This document shows positions 9,080 through 16,713 of a stretch of 64,000 nt of DNA, one piece after another; position 1 is the first letter of the stretch; each line of letters starts with the position of its first letter. Origin of the DNA: an uncultured SAR86 cluster bacterium (lineage in GTDB: Bacteria > Pseudomonadota > Gammaproteobacteria > Magnimaribacterales > Magnimaribacteraceae). A program made the position numbers and the translations under genes. The notes beneath the pieces were generated by a model that saw only the letters and a program-made list of their open reading frames with translations, searched no databases and was not told where the DNA came from. The stretch lies in contig CACGNN010000001.1 of assembly GCA_902574355.1 (NCBI GenBank), positions 1 through 64,000 of the forward strand, given 5' to 3'.

Positions 9080-9601
9080 ATGAGACGAATAATTACTGGT
9101 CACAATGAAAATGGGAAATCCATCATTTCAATAGACGGACCTCCTGCCCGATCAATGGGAGAGGATGCTGGAGGATTATTTGAAATCTGGAATACAGATG
9201 GATCGGGATTTGAAACAAAGTCAGATAATGACAGAGCAGATATAGATATAATGTTATCGCCAGTTAAAGACGGAACTAAATTCAGATATTTTCAGATTAA
9301 TCCAATTCCAGAAGGTGTTCCTCAAGAGGTAATTGAGGCGGCTACTGCAGAGGCTTTTGAGAAAATGGGAGCAGCTCATCATAGGGTTGATACCTCACGA
9401 AATGCAGCAATGCATGAGACACATACCATTGATTATATTATTCTCCTCAAAGGGGATGTTACTCTGATTTTGGATGAAGAAGAGGTGGCTCTACAACCGC
9501 ATGATGTTGTTGTTCAAAGAGGCACAAATCACGCCTGGGTAAATAATGGTACTGAACCAGCATTATTAATCGCTGTTCTTATTGATAGTAACATTGTCTA
9601 G
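9080..9601 (+). CDS. Cupin-domain protein
   Basis: A 173-residue protein whose C-terminal 75 residues form a cupin barrel. The first cupin motif is seen at HETHTIDY with ILLKGDVTLIL following, and the second at QPHDVVVQRGTNHAW, giving several His as possible metal ligands. The first 90 residues have no clear domain but resemble the leading part of stand-alone cupins next to oxygenases. It starts 19 bases after the hydrolase stop, with an AAGGGAG ribosome-binding site, so it is probably the third gene of that operon. It may be a small dioxygenase, isomerase or sensor. Substrate unknown. Confidence 0.8.
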   Translation: MRRIITGHNENGKSIISIDGPPARSMGEDAGGLFEIWNTDGSGFETKSDNDRADIDIMLSPVKDGTKFRYFQINPIPEGVPQEVIEAATAEAFEKMGAAHHRVDTSRNAAMHETHTIDYIILLKGDVTLILDEEEVALQPHDVVVQRGTNHAWVNNGTEPALLIAVLIDSNIV

Positions 9602-9671
9602 TAAAAATTTAATAAATTAAAATTTGTATTATTAGATTTAATAATTTAAAGTGCAACGCCTTCAAAACATA

Positions 9672-10076
9672 ATGAAAGTTACACAAGAATATTCAGATAA
9701 AACAGCTATTAGCCTATCGCTTATTTGTTTGGCTCATTGTTTGTTGGTACCTATATTGTTAGTTTTGTTTTCAGGTTACGTAACGCTTTCATATAACAAT
9801 GAATTGATACATTACCTACTATTGTTACTTGCAATACCAGTAAGCCTTTATGCTCTCTTTAGAGGAATGAAAAATCATTCAAAATTAAGCTTTTTTGTCA
9901 CTGGACTGCTCGGGATCATTGCTTTAATTTTTGCTGTAACTATTGGCACAGCTATTTGGGGTGAGTTCGGAGAGAAATTATTTACTACTATCGGAGCATC
10001 ACTTATTGTTTTTGCGCATTATAAAAATTATAAACTTTGCCGAAAACTTGAATGTGACTCTTGTCACTCAGCCTAA
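9672..10076 (+). CDS. MerC-domain membrane protein
   Basis: About 134 residues with four predicted membrane helices. The first helix carries a Cys-Leu-Ala-His-Cys motif, which matches the Cys pair in helix 1 of MerC-family mercury transporters. The C-terminus ends with several Cys (CRKLECDSCHSA). MerC proteins sit in the inner membrane and carry Hg(II), but many homologues occur outside mer operons and their substrate is unproven. No merA, merR or merT lies nearby, so mercury resistance cannot be assumed. I chose ATG 9672, because MerC homologues begin just before the SDK segment; an upstream GTG at 9651 would add seven residues. Confidence 0.7.
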   Translation: MKVTQEYSDKTAISLSLICLAHCLLVPILLVLFSGYVTLSYNNELIHYLLLLLAIPVSLYALFRGMKNHSKLSFFVTGLLGIIALIFAVTIGTAIWGEFGEKLFTTIGASLIVFAHYKNYKLCRKLECDSCHSA

Positions 10077-10147
10077 TCAGTTATTTAAGTAGTTTCTCAT
10101 AAATACTAAATATGCCTAAAGTGGCTCAGCTTTTTTTGAATTAAAAG

Positions 10148-11977
10148 CTAATTGACAGTTTTCTCTTCATTTATCCATTCATCTATTAAATCATCTAGGA
10201 TAAATAAGGGGACTATGCCTTGATCTAAAACTATTGAATGAAATTTTCTGAGATCAAATTTTGCACCCAGTTCTTTCATGGCCTTATCTCTTAAATCTAA
10301 GATTTTTATCATACCCATCTTGTAACTGGTTGCTTGTCCAGGCCAAACAATATATCTTTCAATCTCAACCCTCACCTCAGTATCAGACATACCGGTTACT
10401 TTTTTCATATACTCCATAGCTTTTTCCCTAGTCCATTTTTTGTAATGTAAGCCAGTATCTACTACCAATCTGTTAGCTCTAAACATTTCACTTTGAAGCA
10501 CTCCCAATTCATCATAGAGACTTTTAGTCATCCCTACTTCAACTCCTAATTGTTCAGCATAAAGGGCCCAGCCCTCAGTATAGGCTGAAGTTCTGTATCC
10601 AAGACGTCTATACAAAGTTAGTTCATCATTTTCCAAATTCAATGCTATTTGAAAGTGATGTCCGGGTACGGCCTCATGAAATGTCAATGTTCTCATTCCA
10701 AACTTTGGTGTTTGCTTTATGTCATATAAATTTGCATAGAAGACCCCAGGTCGCGAACCATCCAAACTGGGTGACTGATAATAACCCCCTGCAGCGGTCT
10801 TTTCTGAGTACTCAGGCACAGCCCTTACTTCTACCGGGCTTTCTGGAAAATTGAAGAAGTAAGGCCTTACATCTTGTTCTGCATCTTTAACCATCTGATT
10901 ATAATCTTTTATAACTATCTCTTTTCTATCAGGCGTATCTTCATATAAAAATTCTGGATTTTCATTAAGATCACTCATCATCTCTCCGATTGGCTTATTA
11001 ACTTCATAACCAAGCTCTAAGAAAATTTCTTTCATCCTGTTTCCAATTCTTTCTACTTCTTGCAAGCCAATTTCATGAACTTCAGCTGCGGAATAGTCGG
11101 TTGTTGTATAAGTTCTCAGCCTGAGAGCATAAAAATCATCACCATCAGGCAAGGACCAGACACCATGATATTGATTTGCATATTTATAGTTCTCAATCAT
11201 AAAACTGAGAATTGATTGATAGCCCGGCTTAACATCATCTTTGATAGCTCCACTTAATTCATTTATTAGCTCAGCTCTTTCGCCTGCAACTATTCCCATA
11301 TCATCAATTTTTTTTATAAATATTTGCATTAAGGGGTTGTTGGAGTCTTCGTAGCCAATTAGCTCCTCAAGCTGTCCAATTACATGGTCCATAACAAATT
11401 TAGGAAGAAAAATTTCTTGCTCTTTTTGTGCTTTTAACCAGCTTAGATTTTCAAGCAGAACTTCATCAAACATTTCAACCCTATCTATATAGTTACGTGC
11501 ATCATTTAAACTTTTCATAGGATGAGTGTCAGTCATAAACTCTACTAAGTTCAAATGATTACCACTTATTTGATTAAATGGATACGAGTGATATTTAAAG
11601 CGCTCATATGCTTCAATATCGTTTTGTGTGTCAAATATAGCTATCTTTTGAGTTATCTTTTGACTTTTGCTAAGTTTGCTTTCGTCAAAACCTTCCAAAA
11701 TATTTAAACGATTTAGATTGTGTTTGTAATCCTCATGTCTTTTATCAGAGGTTTGTACTGACAGCCTTTCGTTATGTCTAAAGATAAAACCAAAATTATC
11801 AAACACACCAAGATTAGTCATATATTCGGGTGAGTCAGTTATTTTCTTGACTAGATCTTTTGCTAAATAGTGATCTATCGAAACAGGTTTCTGCGAATAT
11901 AGGTTCATCAGGTACAAACAAGAACTTATAAAAATGACTGTTAATAAAATTCCCGAACTTAGGAGTATTTTTTTCAT
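10148..11977 (-). CDS. DUF885-family exported metallopeptidase-like protein
   Basis: A 609-residue protein of the DUF885 family. The zinc-peptidase-like motif HEAVPGHH lies near residue 440, followed about 30 residues later by TEGWALYAEQLG, a family hallmark with a likely third ligand Glu. The N-terminus has one hydrophobic segment ending in Ile-Ser-Ser-Cys, so it is either a lipoprotein (weak lipobox) or a signal-anchored periplasmic protein. DUF885 proteins are widespread and few are characterised; peptidase or amidase action is inferred from the zinc motif. Length is normal for the family. The gene is monocistronic, convergent with the MerC-like gene and divergent from the NIPSNAP-like gene. 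Confidence 0.8.
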   Translation of the reverse strand: MKKILLSSGILLTVIFISSCLYLMNLYSQKPVSIDHYLAKDLVKKITDSPEYMTNLGVFDNFGFIFRHNERLSVQTSDKRHEDYKHNLNRLNILEGFDESKLSKSQKITQKIAIFDTQNDIEAYERFKYHSYPFNQISGNHLNLVEFMTDTHPMKSLNDARNYIDRVEMFDEVLLENLSWLKAQKEQEIFLPKFVMDHVIGQLEELIGYEDSNNPLMQIFIKKIDDMGIVAGERAELINELSGAIKDDVKPGYQSILSFMIENYKYANQYHGVWSLPDGDDFYALRLRTYTTTDYSAAEVHEIGLQEVERIGNRMKEIFLELGYEVNKPIGEMMSDLNENPEFLYEDTPDRKEIVIKDYNQMVKDAEQDVRPYFFNFPESPVEVRAVPEYSEKTAAGGYYQSPSLDGSRPGVFYANLYDIKQTPKFGMRTLTFHEAVPGHHFQIALNLENDELTLYRRLGYRTSAYTEGWALYAEQLGVEVGMTKSLYDELGVLQSEMFRANRLVVDTGLHYKKWTREKAMEYMKKVTGMSDTEVRVEIERYIVWPGQATSYKMGMIKILDLRDKAMKELGAKFDLRKFHSIVLDQGIVPLFILDDLIDEWINEEKTVN

Positions 11978-12129
11978 AAATTTACCAAATGGTTTTTAAC
12001 CAATATGCTTCTATAAGCACTAATCTGTTATTTTAATAACGATTATAAAATATTTTTCATTTTATGAAGAAACCCGATGACTATTGTTAGAATAAAATCT
12101 AGCCTTTGTTTATATAACTGGAGAAAATA

Positions 12130-12525
12130 ATGAAAATATCAGCAATTGCAGTGCTAATTTTGTCATTCAATTTAAAGTCTGCTGTCTACGAGATTAGAGA
12201 TTACACAATTGAAGAAGAGTTTTTTGAAGCATACGTATATTGGGCCGAGAATTACTTCATGCCCTATGGAATGGAAAGAATCGAAATAGTAGATTTTTGG
12301 GTGAGTAGGGGAGATGAGGCTATTGTGGAAGGCACTAATCCTATAGTATCTCCTAACGGTCAGCCAAATGTAACCTGGGTTACAAAGTACGACAGCCGAG
12401 AAGACAGAGATAAATTTTTTGCTAATTTAGATGTTGATCCAGAATGGGAAGAAGTTTGGTCCAAGCACCCCAATCCAGATGCATATATTCACTCAAATGC
12501 GAGATTCTTTAGTTCTATAAAGTAG
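12130..12525 (+). CDS. Exported NIPSNAP-like (dimeric alpha-beta barrel) protein
   Basis: A 131-residue protein. A short signal peptide (about 17 residues) is followed by VYEIRDYTIEE, the typical first strand of NIPSNAP and related dimeric alpha-beta barrel proteins. Later segments include VTWVTKYDSREDRDKFF, the usual second-half strand and helix. The family has no settled enzymatic role; many members are small ligand-binding or oxygenase-like proteins. A good GGAG ribosome-binding site precedes the ATG. An exported version suggests action in the periplasm (inference). Another exported alpha-beta barrel protein, ABM-SnoaL, lies 1.2 kb downstream. Confidence 0.65.
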   Translation: MKISAIAVLILSFNLKSAVYEIRDYTIEEEFFEAYVYWAENYFMPYGMERIEIVDFWVSRGDEAIVEGTNPIVSPNGQPNVTWVTKYDSREDRDKFFANLDVDPEWEEVWSKHPNPDAYIHSNARFFSSIK

Positions 12526-12589
12526 GTCCTGAAGGAGTTTATACAGAAATAAAACATAGTCATATAGATTTCAATGATGCCAAAAAAGT

Positions 12590-12618
12590 TTGTACATTGA
12601 TTATATTTATACTATAAT
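12590..12618 (+). promoter_or_regulatory. Sigma-70 promoter for the YRGV leader/small protein unit
   Basis: TTGTAC at 12590-12595 and TATAAT at 12613-12618 are separated by exactly 17 bases, close to the sigma-70 consensus. The predicted transcription start is about 12625. This leaves a leader of about 185 bases before the small protein's start codon. Confidence 0.75.
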
Positions 12619-12624
12619 GCAGGC

Positions 12625-12810
12625 ACGTTCATCTTAATCTGCAGGTTAAGACGGAAGTAGGAAGATAGGAAAACCTCTTTCTTTGATCAAAGAAAGGCAA
12701 GCAAGTACCGAAAGGGAACGAGACCGAATATCTACCGAAGGAACGCGTTGAGAAGGGTGTATATCGAAAGATATATGTACGAAATCGATACGAAAACTGG
12801 AGGGCACGAT
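12625..12810 (+). ncRNA. Structured 5' leader RNA ahead of the YRGV small protein
   Basis: About 185 bases without a convincing reading frame lie between a strong promoter and the start of a tiny gene. Three hairpins are visible: a 7-bp stem with a TGCA loop at 12633-12650, an 8-bp stem with a GATC loop at 12677-12696, and an 8-bp stem with a GAAA tetraloop at 12758-12777. Between them are repeated CCGAA and GGAAC motifs, and three GGA triplets sit at about 12653-12669, which could bind a CsrA-type protein. The composition is purine-rich and unlike the neighbouring genes. It may be a cis-regulatory leader or part of a longer functional RNA ending at the terminator near 13019. I match it to no known RNA family. 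Confidence 0.55.
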
Positions 12811-12975
12811 ATGACTACTATATACAGAGGTGTTGAAGTTGCTCCTTTAAACAATGCAGCAGGAAGCGAAACACCTGCTAACACTGTTTACAGAGGCGTT
12901 CAGCAAAAAATCGTAGAAAGTAAGTCAACTCAGCCAGGTAAAGGAATTTACCGCGGCGTCGAAAGAGTTGCTTAA
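12811..12975 (+). CDS. 54-residue YRGV-repeat small protein
   Basis: A very short protein with three copies of a Tyr-Arg-Gly-Val motif, at about residues 5-8, 28-31 and 47-50, joined by linkers rich in Ala, Pro, Ser and Thr. The YRG motif recalls DUF4278 small proteins, but I cannot confirm membership. I chose the ATG at 12811 because GGAGG lies eight bases upstream; a longer frame from 12748 would run through the leader hairpin region. There is no signal peptide and no membrane segment. The gene has its own promoter and a strong terminator, which suggests a standalone, well-expressed unit. Function unknown; it may bind RNA or a partner protein through the repeated motif (speculation). Confidence 0.7.
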   Translation: MTTIYRGVEVAPLNNAAGSETPANTVYRGVQQKIVESKSTQPGKGIYRGVERVA

Positions 12976-12990
12976 TTTTTATTAAGAAGA

Positions 12991-13019
12991 AAAGGGAGGC
13001 AATAGCCTCCCTTTTTTTT
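12991..13019 (+). terminator. Rho-independent terminator after the YRGV gene
   Basis: A GC-rich stem, AAAGGGAGGC at 12991-13000 with GCCTCCC at 13005-13011, closes an AATA loop and is followed by eight T residues. It lies 15 bases after the stop codon and ends a transcript of about 395 bases. Confidence 0.9.
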
Positions 13020-13067
13020 AGTATGATTAGTCTAAATGCGATCATATTCAATAAAGATAATTAGCTG

Positions 13068-13697
13068 ATGAAATGCATACTCTGCAATCATCCTGATACT
13101 CAATTATTTTATAGAGAGAATCAAAAAAAATATTATAAGTGTCCTAAATGCTCTCTTATTTTCCTGGATAGCAAAAATTACTTATCAAACAAAGATGAGC
13201 GAATTAGATATGAGCAGCATCAAAACTTTGTTGATGATGAGAAATATATACAATTCCTTTCAAAGCTCTTCATTCCACTGAAAGAAAGATTATCTAATCA
13301 TAAAGAGGGGTTGGATTTTGGATGCGGACCTGGGCCAGCACTGGCAAAAATGTTTAATGACGCGGGTTATATTATGGATGTATATGATCCTTATTTTTTC
13401 CCGAATGAAACTATTTTTTCAAAACCCTATGACTTTATATCTTGCACAGAAGTTTTAGAGCATGTCTTTGATCCCGCAAAAGTAATCTTTGATTTAAATA
13501 AAATATTAAAAAAAGATGGATGGTTAGGAATCATGACTAATTTTTATGATGAAAATATAGATTTCGCCTCTTGGTATTATCGCAAAGACCCAACTCATGT
13601 AGCCTTTTACTCTAAAGAAACTCTCACGAATATTGCATCTAACATGTCTTGGACCTTAGAATTTCCAGATAAGAATATTGTTTTGTTTAAAAAATAA
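13068..13697 (+). CDS. Class I SAM-dependent methyltransferase with N-terminal zinc ribbon
   Basis: A 209-residue cytoplasmic protein. Residues 3-27 carry two Cys-x-x-Cys pairs (CILC and CPKC), a small zinc ribbon. A SAM-binding glycine motif LDFGCGPGP follows near residue 84, then a CTEVLEHVFDP acidic loop typical of Methyltransf_23 proteins. A DPTHVAFYSKETL segment near residue 180 matches the same group. Similar proteins occur in sugar, lipid and peptide modification, so the substrate is open. It follows the strong terminator at 13019 and lies 40 bases ahead of the ABM-SnoaL gene. Confidence 0.75.
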   Translation: MKCILCNHPDTQLFYRENQKKYYKCPKCSLIFLDSKNYLSNKDERIRYEQHQNFVDDEKYIQFLSKLFIPLKERLSNHKEGLDFGCGPGPALAKMFNDAGYIMDVYDPYFFPNETIFSKPYDFISCTEVLEHVFDPAKVIFDLNKILKKDGWLGIMTNFYDENIDFASWYYRKDPTHVAFYSKETLTNIASNMSWTLEFPDKNIVLFKK

Positions 13698-13737
13698 TTA
13701 TGTTTGAATCAATCATCCGTTTATATAGGAGAAATAA

Positions 13738-14613
13738 ATGAAAAAGTTTTTATTGGTAATAAGTATGATTGCCCCACTGACAATGATTTTCCCAATGCAT
13801 CATGAAGGGGTAAAAGGAGACAATCCTTTTCTTCTTATTGCAAGAATTCAGGTTAAACCTGGAAAGGAAAATGAATATTTAGAGATAGCAGATACCGTAG
13901 ATAATGCGGTACAGGAAGCTGAACCTGGCATGTTGTTTCATAACTTTGATTCAGACCCTTTGAATCCATTGAAATTTACCTGGAGTGAAGTTTATGAAAA
14001 TAGTGAAGCTTTATTATTTCATCTTAATGCTCCTTATATTCCAGAATATGTAGGTGCGCATGACAGATTGGCAGATAGTTTTGAAATAGAAATTTACGGT
14101 AATATTTCCAAAGAGGCCTTTGAAGCTGTAACAGCTCTCGGGTTTCCATTCAAACACTTTAAAACAACTAGAGTTGGCTATACCAGAGATAATATTCTTA
14201 CCAATAAGAGAAAAGAAAATATTGGTAAAGCCCAAGAATTTTTAGATACGGCATTTTCTAACCCAGGTAAAGCAAGATCACTTCTCCATGAGAATTTTTC
14301 TTTCGAGTTTATGGGAATATGCTCTTTATGTACAAAAGCAGATACAGATAGTTTTTTTAATGAGTTTCTTCCTGAAGTAGGACGTCTAATACCAGAAGGA
14401 ATAGCTCTTGAGGTAGTCGACACGATTGGAGATAGTGATAGTGTTGTTTTAAGGGTTTCTGGAAAAGCTCAAGGAATTAACGGAACTTATAATAATAATT
14501 ATGCTATGGTTTATAAGTTTGCTGATGGAAAAATTATTAGTTTGAATGAGTACCACAGTGATCTTCTGGCAGAAACCAGGCTATATAAAAAACAAGTTAT
14601 ACCAACTAATTAA
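13738..14613 (+). CDS. Exported two-domain protein: ABM-like domain plus SnoaL/NTF2-like domain
   Basis: A 291-residue protein with an N-terminal hydrophobic signal-like segment (about 20 residues). Residues 30-125 resemble the antibiotic biosynthesis monooxygenase (ABM) alpha-beta barrel: an LLIARIQVKPGKENEYL strand and helix, then an FTWSEVYENSEAL segment. Residues 160-285 resemble a SnoaL/ketosteroid-isomerase NTF2 fold: a helical start, a FEFMG strand, and closing NNYAMVYKFADGKI and NEYHSDLL segments. The combination in one exported chain is unusual. Two Cys at about residues 194 and 197 could be redox active or bind metal. A GGAG site precedes the ATG. The VOC gene follows after nine bases, so the two probably act together. 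Function unknown. Confidence 0.65.
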   Translation: MKKFLLVISMIAPLTMIFPMHHEGVKGDNPFLLIARIQVKPGKENEYLEIADTVDNAVQEAEPGMLFHNFDSDPLNPLKFTWSEVYENSEALLFHLNAPYIPEYVGAHDRLADSFEIEIYGNISKEAFEAVTALGFPFKHFKTTRVGYTRDNILTNKRKENIGKAQEFLDTAFSNPGKARSLLHENFSFEFMGICSLCTKADTDSFFNEFLPEVGRLIPEGIALEVVDTIGDSDSVVLRVSGKAQGINGTYNNNYAMVYKFADGKIISLNEYHSDLLAETRLYKKQVIPTN

Positions 14614-14622
14614 GGGGGAAAG

Positions 14623-15015
14623 ATGTACAGTCACATAATGGTAGGAGCTAATGACATTGAAGAGTCTAAAAAATTCTATGACAGCACTTTTGCTGTCCTA
14701 GGCGGAGAACCAGGAGTTCTTTCCGTAAATCCAACTGGTCATAAAAGATATATGTATTTTTTGGAAGGAAATGTTTTTCTCATTTCTGAACCAATTGATG
14801 ATCAGATTGCAACTCATGGCAATGGAAGCACCATAGGTTTCTCTGTAAAGAGTGCAGAGCAGGGAGATGAATGGCATGAAGTGGGAATTAATAATGGAGG
14901 TTCTACGTGTGAGGACCCTCCAGGTATACGTGAAGGTATGGGAATGAAGATGTATCTTGCTTACTTAAGAGATCCTTCTGGAAATAAACTTTGTGGAATT
15001 CTTAATATGACATAA
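14623..15015 (+). CDS. VOC-family protein, second copy in window
   Basis: A 130-residue VOC protein. It begins YSHIMVGANDIEESKKFYD, with a candidate metal His at residue 4, and ends with LRDPSGNKLCGIL, where the usual terminal Glu ligand appears as Cys or is shifted. A metal-free or altered site is therefore possible. It follows the ABM-SnoaL gene by nine bases, behind a strong AAGGGGGA ribosome-binding site, and is followed by a terminator. It shares only the fold pattern with the VOC gene at 6376, so recent duplication is not indicated. Confidence 0.75.
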   Translation: MYSHIMVGANDIEESKKFYDSTFAVLGGEPGVLSVNPTGHKRYMYFLEGNVFLISEPIDDQIATHGNGSTIGFSVKSAEQGDEWHEVGINNGGSTCEDPPGIREGMGMKMYLAYLRDPSGNKLCGILNMT

Positions 15016-15032
15016 TTCTTCTAGGTAAGTGC

Positions 15033-15064
15033 AAAAAAATAGGCCTCACGGCCTATTTTTTTTT
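15033..15064. terminator. Bidirectional terminator between convergent genes
   Basis: A stem (AAAAAATAGGCC with GGCCTATTTTTT) closes a TCAC loop. It has an A-run on one side and a T-run on the other, so it can end both the VOC gene on the plus strand and the exported protein gene on the minus strand. Confidence 0.88.
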
Positions 15065-15074
15065 GAATGAAGTA

Positions 15075-15518
15075 TCAAAATTCGAACGCCTTAAATTTTA
15101 AGGTCCCTTCAACAAGATCTACTTTTCCTTCAGCATAAATCATTCCTCCGTCAGAGAAAGTATCAAGTGTATACATGTTCACAATTTTACCTTCTCTTTT
15201 CCATATTCCTTGGAGGGTAGCCGTAACCATGACTCCATCATTATTAATGGATCTAACTTGACCATCAAAATCTCCCTGAGTGTTATCACCAGATCTAGAT
15301 CTAAAATTATGGGTAAGGTACACCTTTCCAAAACCTTCTCCAACTATTCCTTCAGATGTAATGGTGCTATCCGTATTTGTTGCACTCCATGAAGTTATTT
15401 TAAATTCAGCATCAAATGAATCTCCTTGGACATCCAAGGCAAATAATGCACTAACATTTGTAAGTAAAAATGTTGTTAAGGCCAAAAGGCCAATTCGTTT
15501 TATTAATTTAATTTTCAT
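15075..15518 (-). CDS. Exported beta-rich protein, paralogue of the one at 16216
   Basis: A 147-residue protein with a clear signal peptide ending near Ala27. The mature part is beta-rich. It shares a pattern with the protein at 16216: a GxSF start, GKVYLTHN, a G-F-G-V stretch, GIWKREGKI, a D-SDG segment and a final strand ending in Phe. I do not recognise a named family; a small lipocalin- or allene-oxide-cyclase-like barrel is possible from the pattern. It starts 10 bases after the lipoprotein gene on the same strand, so they are probably co-transcribed. Periplasmic location is inferred from the signal peptide. Confidence 0.65.
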   Translation of the reverse strand: MKIKLIKRIGLLALTTFLLTNVSALFALDVQGDSFDAEFKITSWSATNTDSTITSEGIVGEGFGKVYLTHNFRSRSGDNTQGDFDGQVRSINNDGVMVTATLQGIWKREGKIVNMYTLDTFSDGGMIYAEGKVDLVEGTLKFKAFEF

Positions 15519-15528
15519 ATATTTTTAA

Positions 15529-16152
15529 TTATTTAGGCGATGATTCAGGTTGATAAGAATAATAATCAACTAATGGAATCATTAGGTGAGCATAAGGCGA
15601 GCCTTCAAACATTACATAAGGCGCACCAGTCGTATAGTCTGTTGATTGACCCTGTAAAGAAGAAGGATCTTTTGGCATTAGCATCATATGAGGGCCTGAT
15701 TCTATAAAGTGCATATGACCTGCATCTTTTTGGCCGTCCGTACCAACTGTAAAATTATCAACACCTAAATCTCCGTGAATCATCCACATCCATCCATCAC
15801 CTTCCATATCTGGAACAGTTCCCGCTTTATAGGCATTAGCCCATGCAACTGCGTTTGCATCGGAACATGCTGGGGCAGCAGAATGAGCATCTTCGAATCC
15901 TCCTTCAGGCATAGGCATAAAGGCTTCACACCTCCAACCATTGGAACCCTCTCTTAAAACTGTTCCATCAGCCCCTATTACTGTAGCAAGATCACCAATA
16001 AAGTCGGGAGCTGCTGAAGTGTAAGCCCAAATTTGCCACTCAGAAGAATCATGTGAGACTTGAGGCTCACCATTTTTTTCTGAAACACTCATATCTGTAC
16101 CACATGATATGAGACTGAAAAAGGCGGTTATTAAACTGATTTTTTTTATCAT
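15529..16152 (-). CDS. Lipoprotein of unknown function
   Basis: About 207 residues. I chose the ATG at 16152, because a GGAGG site lies just upstream and it places a normal lipoprotein signal (hydrophobic stretch then Leu-Ile-Ser-Cys) at the N-terminus; a longer frame to 16197 adds 15 residues with no ribosome-binding site. The mature protein is rich in Trp, Met, His and Gly, with segments such as GWMWMIHGDLG and GHMHFIESGPHMMLMP. The many Met and His could bind a metal such as copper (speculation). Two Cys in the middle may form a disulfide. It lies between two related exported proteins on opposite strands. Confidence 0.65.
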   Translation of the reverse strand: MIKKISLITAFFSLISCGTDMSVSEKNGEPQVSHDSSEWQIWAYTSAAPDFIGDLATVIGADGTVLREGSNGWRCEAFMPMPEGGFEDAHSAAPACSDANAVAWANAYKAGTVPDMEGDGWMWMIHGDLGVDNFTVGTDGQKDAGHMHFIESGPHMMLMPKDPSSLQGQSTDYTTGAPYVMFEGSPYAHLMIPLVDYYSYQPESSPK

Positions 16153-16215
16153 TTTTCCTCCAATGATTATTTTGTTATTGTCAGTATATCTTTTCATAAA
16201 AAAAAGGAGAATATT

Positions 16216-16638
16216 ATGAAATTTATTAAATATGGCATTGCCATAATCATGTCAGGATTTTTGTCTTTATCTGCATTAGCACATGACCCAAAAGGTGAAT
16301 CATTTACTCTTTCAGGAACTATAACATCAGTTGAACTTACTGATGGAGGCGGAACTATTACTGTTTCTTCTGAAGCTGGGAGATATGGAAAAGTTTTCTT
16401 AACTTACAATGTAAGTTTAAATTCAGCTTTGCCTGATCAGGGTTATTTCTCTGGAAGAGGAGTGGGATTTAACGACGGAGTAAGACAAGCCGGATCCAGA
16501 CAAGGCGTGTTCAGAAGAGAAGGAGCCATAATGAAGTTTTGGTCTTTAGATGATGTAACAGATGGCAATATGAACTATTGCGAGACTGTTATGAATTTAG
16601 AAACTGAAACAGTAGAGATGACCTTCTATCCCTTTTAG
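16216..16638 (+). CDS. Exported beta-rich protein, paralogue of the one at 15075
   Basis: A 140-residue protein with a signal peptide ending at about Ala22. The mature part matches the minus-strand neighbour at 15075 in order and spacing of motifs: GESF, GKVFLTYN, a Gly-rich stretch, GVFRREGAI, DDVTDG and a terminal strand ending in Phe. The two are clearly related but much diverged. An AAAGGAG site precedes the ATG and a terminator follows. It is divergent from the lipoprotein gene across only 63 bases, so the two units probably share a regulatory region. Function unknown. Confidence 0.65.
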   Translation: MKFIKYGIAIIMSGFLSLSALAHDPKGESFTLSGTITSVELTDGGGTITVSSEAGRYGKVFLTYNVSLNSALPDQGYFSGRGVGFNDGVRQAGSRQGVFRREGAIMKFWSLDDVTDGNMNYCETVMNLETETVEMTFYPF

Positions 16639-16654
16639 GAACCATCTAAATTTA

Positions 16655-16680
16655 AAACCCGCTTAACGGCGGGTTTTTTT
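16655..16680 (+). terminator. Rho-independent terminator after exported protein gene
   Basis: AAACCCGC at 16655-16662 pairs with GCGGGTTT at 16669-16676 around a six-base loop, followed by more T residues. It lies 16 bases after the stop codon. Confidence 0.88.
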
Positions 16681-16713
16681 CAAGATGAGTATAAAATTGA
16701 TTACACTTAGAAA

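Noticed and set aside
10110-10147. Terminator between the MerC-like and DUF885 genes
   Set aside because: Only a weak four-base stem precedes the T-run.
12748-12810. Longer start for the YRGV gene
   Set aside because: It would translate through a tetraloop hairpin and the ribosome-binding site; GGAGG with good spacing points to 12811.
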